From an uncultured bacterium (GTDB lineage Bacteria > Verrucomicrobiota > Verrucomicrobiia > CAIQCK01), in NCBI GenBank assembly GCA_903870275.1, contig CAIQCK010000090.1, positions 121,486 to 185,485 on the forward strand: 64,000 nt of DNA. Reading direction: 5' to 3'. Each line of letters begins with the position of its first letter. Positions within the stretch are counted from its first letter, which is position 1. The notes below the pieces were generated by a model, which worked only from the letters and a program-made list of their open reading frames with translations, did not search any database and had not been told where the DNA came from. Made by a program: the position numbers and the translations under genes. Shown here one piece after another: positions 62,377 to 64,000 of the stretch.

Positions 62377-63780
62377 TTACAGTCTCCACCCACCGCGATA
62401 CGGCGGATGGAGATGCGCGTTGGCTTTTGGGCAATTCGGGAACCGCATTTTCCCGGCATCCCACTCGAGCTTCACGCCGCCCATCTTCGTCGAGATGATC
62501 CCCAGCAACGCCAGTTCCGACAACGGACCGCCGTAGGAGAAATCCGAGCCGGCTTTGCGGCCGGTGCGGATGGCGTCGAGCCAGTCCTGATGATGTTCCT
62601 TCACTCGCGGGATCGTCTTCTCCGGTCGTTTGAACTCGCGCATCTTCGATTCCGGTATGATCCGCACGCCGCCGGCGCCGTGCGAACCGTAGGTGATCAC
62701 GCCCTTGTTACCGATCACGACCGCGCCGGTTTCGTCGGCCTTGCGGTCCGGCTCAAGCTCCGGCGGCCGCGGGATGCGCTCGGTGCCGCTATACCAATGC
62801 AACGTGACGGGTCCTCGATTGCCTTTCGCCGGAAACTCGAACGTCACCTGCAGGCCGGGCGGGTAAGCGTCGCCTTGTGTTTTGGGATCGTAGTCCTTGA
62901 ACGTCGCCTCTACGGTCGCGGGCGCGCCGAGGTCGAGCGCCCAGAACACGGGGTCCACCACGTGGCAGGCCCAATCGCCCAGCGTGCCGTTGCCGAACGG
63001 CACCCAGGCACGCCAGCGGCCCGGCAGGTAGGCGGGGTTGAAAGGCCGCGTCTGCGCGGGTCCCAGCCAGAGGTCCCAGTCCAGGTCGCGCGGCACGGGC
63101 GGCCGTTCCTTCAAGCCCGCCAGCGCGCCGACAGCGGAGTTCAGGGCCGGACAACCGGCGTGGATGGTGTGGACGTTGCCGATGGCGCCGGCCCATATCC
63201 ATTCGCAGAAGATGCGGATGGACTCGAAGGAATGGCCCTGGTTGCCAAGCTGGGTGACGACCTTGTATTTGCGCGCCGCGGCCATCAACTCGCGGACTTC
63301 GTAAATCGAGTGAGCCAGCGGCTTCTGGCAATAAACGTGTTTGCCGCGTTTGATGGCCGCCATGGCCGCCACGGCATGCGTGTGGTCCGGGGTGGAAACG
63401 GTCACCGCATCAATCTGTTTGCCCATCGCGTCAAACATCTTCCAAAAGTCCTTGAACCGTTTCACATCGGGAAACTTCTGGAACGTGTTGGCCGCGCGCG
63501 TGTCGTCCACGTCGCAAAAGGCGATGAGATTCTCGCCGGAAACGCTCATGACATCCCCGTGGCCCATCCCGCCGACCCCGATGCTGGCGATGTTGATTTT
63601 TTCGCTCGGCGGCGTTTGTCCGCTGCCGGCGATGACGTGGCGCGGTACGATCATCGGCGCGCCGAGCAACGCGCCGGCCGCGTAGCGTTGGAGGAAGCTT
63701 CGGCGTGAAATGCTCGCGAGATGAAGCGCAGAAGGAACGGAGGAAGGTTTATTTCCCGACTGTCGTTGCGGAGCTTTCAT
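62377..63780 (-). CDS. Tat-exported Gfo/Idh/MocA oxidoreductase
   Basis: A 467-residue periplasmic oxidoreductase with a twin-arginine signal (ISRRSFLQRYAAGALLGAPM). The Rossmann motif is IASIGVGGMGHGDVM, followed by VSTPDHTHAVAAMAAIKRGK and the catalytic-site CQKPLAHSIYEV (QKP in place of EKP). The domain typical of the Bacteroidetes/Verrucomicrobia secreted group follows (LTW-like WLGPAQTRPFNPAYLPGRW, GTLGDWACHVVDPVFWALDL). It is likely a sugar oxidoreductase or lyase-type enzyme of glycan use. The start at 63780 is chosen over 63861, which has no signal. Its promoter is shared in sequence with the GH36 gene. Confidence 0.87.
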   Translation of the reverse strand: MKAPQRQSGNKPSSVPSALHLASISRRSFLQRYAAGALLGAPMIVPRHVIAGSGQTPPSEKINIASIGVGGMGHGDVMSVSGENLIAFCDVDDTRAANTFQKFPDVKRFKDFWKMFDAMGKQIDAVTVSTPDHTHAVAAMAAIKRGKHVYCQKPLAHSIYEVRELMAAARKYKVVTQLGNQGHSFESIRIFCEWIWAGAIGNVHTIHAGCPALNSAVGALAGLKERPPVPRDLDWDLWLGPAQTRPFNPAYLPGRWRAWVPFGNGTLGDWACHVVDPVFWALDLGAPATVEATFKDYDPKTQGDAYPPGLQVTFEFPAKGNRGPVTLHWYSGTERIPRPPELEPDRKADETGAVVIGNKGVITYGSHGAGGVRIIPESKMREFKRPEKTIPRVKEHHQDWLDAIRTGRKAGSDFSYGGPLSELALLGIISTKMGGVKLEWDAGKMRFPNCPKANAHLHPPYRGGWRL

Positions 63781-63809
63781 GGTGTGAGGATGATGCCAGT
63801 TTCGTTTGA

Positions 63810-63838
63810 GACTTAGACCGGTTCGCCGGGTTTTACAA
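63810..63838 (-). promoter_or_regulatory. Candidate promoter of the Tat-exported oxidoreductase
   Basis: Minus-strand TTGTAA (63838-63833), 17-bp spacer, TAAGTC (63815-63810), within the same conserved 43-bp block as at 62253-62281. The start codon lies 30 bp on. Confidence 0.6.
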
Positions 63839-63889
63839 TGCTCAAATTCGCGGCGCGACACCGCCGCCTTGCGGCTGTCAAAACTCTTT

Positions 63890-64000
63890 AGAAATGTCCC
63901 CTTGTTAACTCACGAGAGAATGTCCCCTTCGTTGCTTGTTGTCTGCGACCCTCTTCAGCCCGGCTGGGGGTGCGGGACGGAGGGAGGCCGAGCGAAGCGA
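63890..64000. other. Possible edge of an insertion sequence or repeat
   Basis: AGAAATGTCCCCTT (63890-63903) and AGAATGTCCCCTTC (63917-63930) are close direct repeats 27 bp apart, followed by GC-rich sequence running off the window. The AATGTCCCC motif is one I associate with ends of IS481/IS21-type elements and their scars. No transposase is visible, so this is tentative. Confidence 0.3.

Overview
The window is a high-GC bacterial chromosome segment with no rRNA. Gene content points to Verrucomicrobiota, probably the Limisphaerales/Pedosphaeraceae side: a MoxR-DUF58-BatA operon with a squalene-cyclase-like secreted protein, a PEP-CTERM protein, Tat-exported Gfo/Idh/MocA oxidoreductases, GH57 and DUF4912 genes, many secreted glycoside hydrolases, and very many short interspersed repeats. 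This placement is inferred from gene content only.

Layout. 1-5.9 kb: end of a TPR-like gene, an M20 peptidase, wrbA, a remnant of a GH63-type glucosidase, a lone low-GC ORC/Cdc6-like ATPase with an operator-like upstream region, and an oxidoreductase. 5.9-19.0 kb (minus strand): an exported MTA/SAH nucleosidase follows a long 'Bat' operon read from 19.0 to 6.8 kb (cyclase-like protein, small membrane protein, MoxR, four-helix-bundle protein, DUF58, a second four-helix-bundle protein, BatA, signal peptidase I, a VWA protein, a large membrane protein). Several genes are joined by 1-8 nt overlaps. 19.2 kb: tRNA-Leu(CAG). 19.3-25.4 kb: alpha-glucan cluster (CBM48 protein and GT4 facing two GH57 enzymes and a DUF4912 protein). 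25.5-28.0 kb: a bd-oxidase-like pair with two fused c-type haem sites. 28-31 kb: a repeat element, small proteins, a Sel1-repeat protein and a PEP-CTERM protein. 31-37.7 kb: rhaB, an acyltransferase/beta-lactamase fusion, RNase D and an MFS transporter. 37.7-63.8 kb: almost entirely minus-strand secreted carbohydrate catabolism (FAD enzyme, DUF3604 enzyme, SGNH hydrolase, esterase, GH43/32-like, GH5, GH42-like, LamG enzyme, GH36, sugar isomerase and oxidoreductase), with a YfhO-type membrane protein in the series. Many stop/start pairs overlap as ATGA, so these are true operons. The set looks built to take polymers apart outside the cytoplasm and feed sugars such as rhamnose and galactosides inward.

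The most unusual content is the repeats. Arrays of 7-bp units occur as inverted pairs. Two pairs each enclose one four-helix-bundle gene inside the Bat operon, one pair is empty, and other arrays are read through in frame inside Bat genes. Two near-perfect palindromes (21 and 24 bp arms) also sit in frame inside Bat genes. A separate repeat family, present at 28.2-28.7 kb and 42.3-42.9 kb, couples a strong sigma70-like promoter to spaced copies of a conserved 17-18 bp motif and lies upstream of two operons in the same orientation. Two 3' gene remnants each continue in frame directly after the stop codon of a neighbouring gene.
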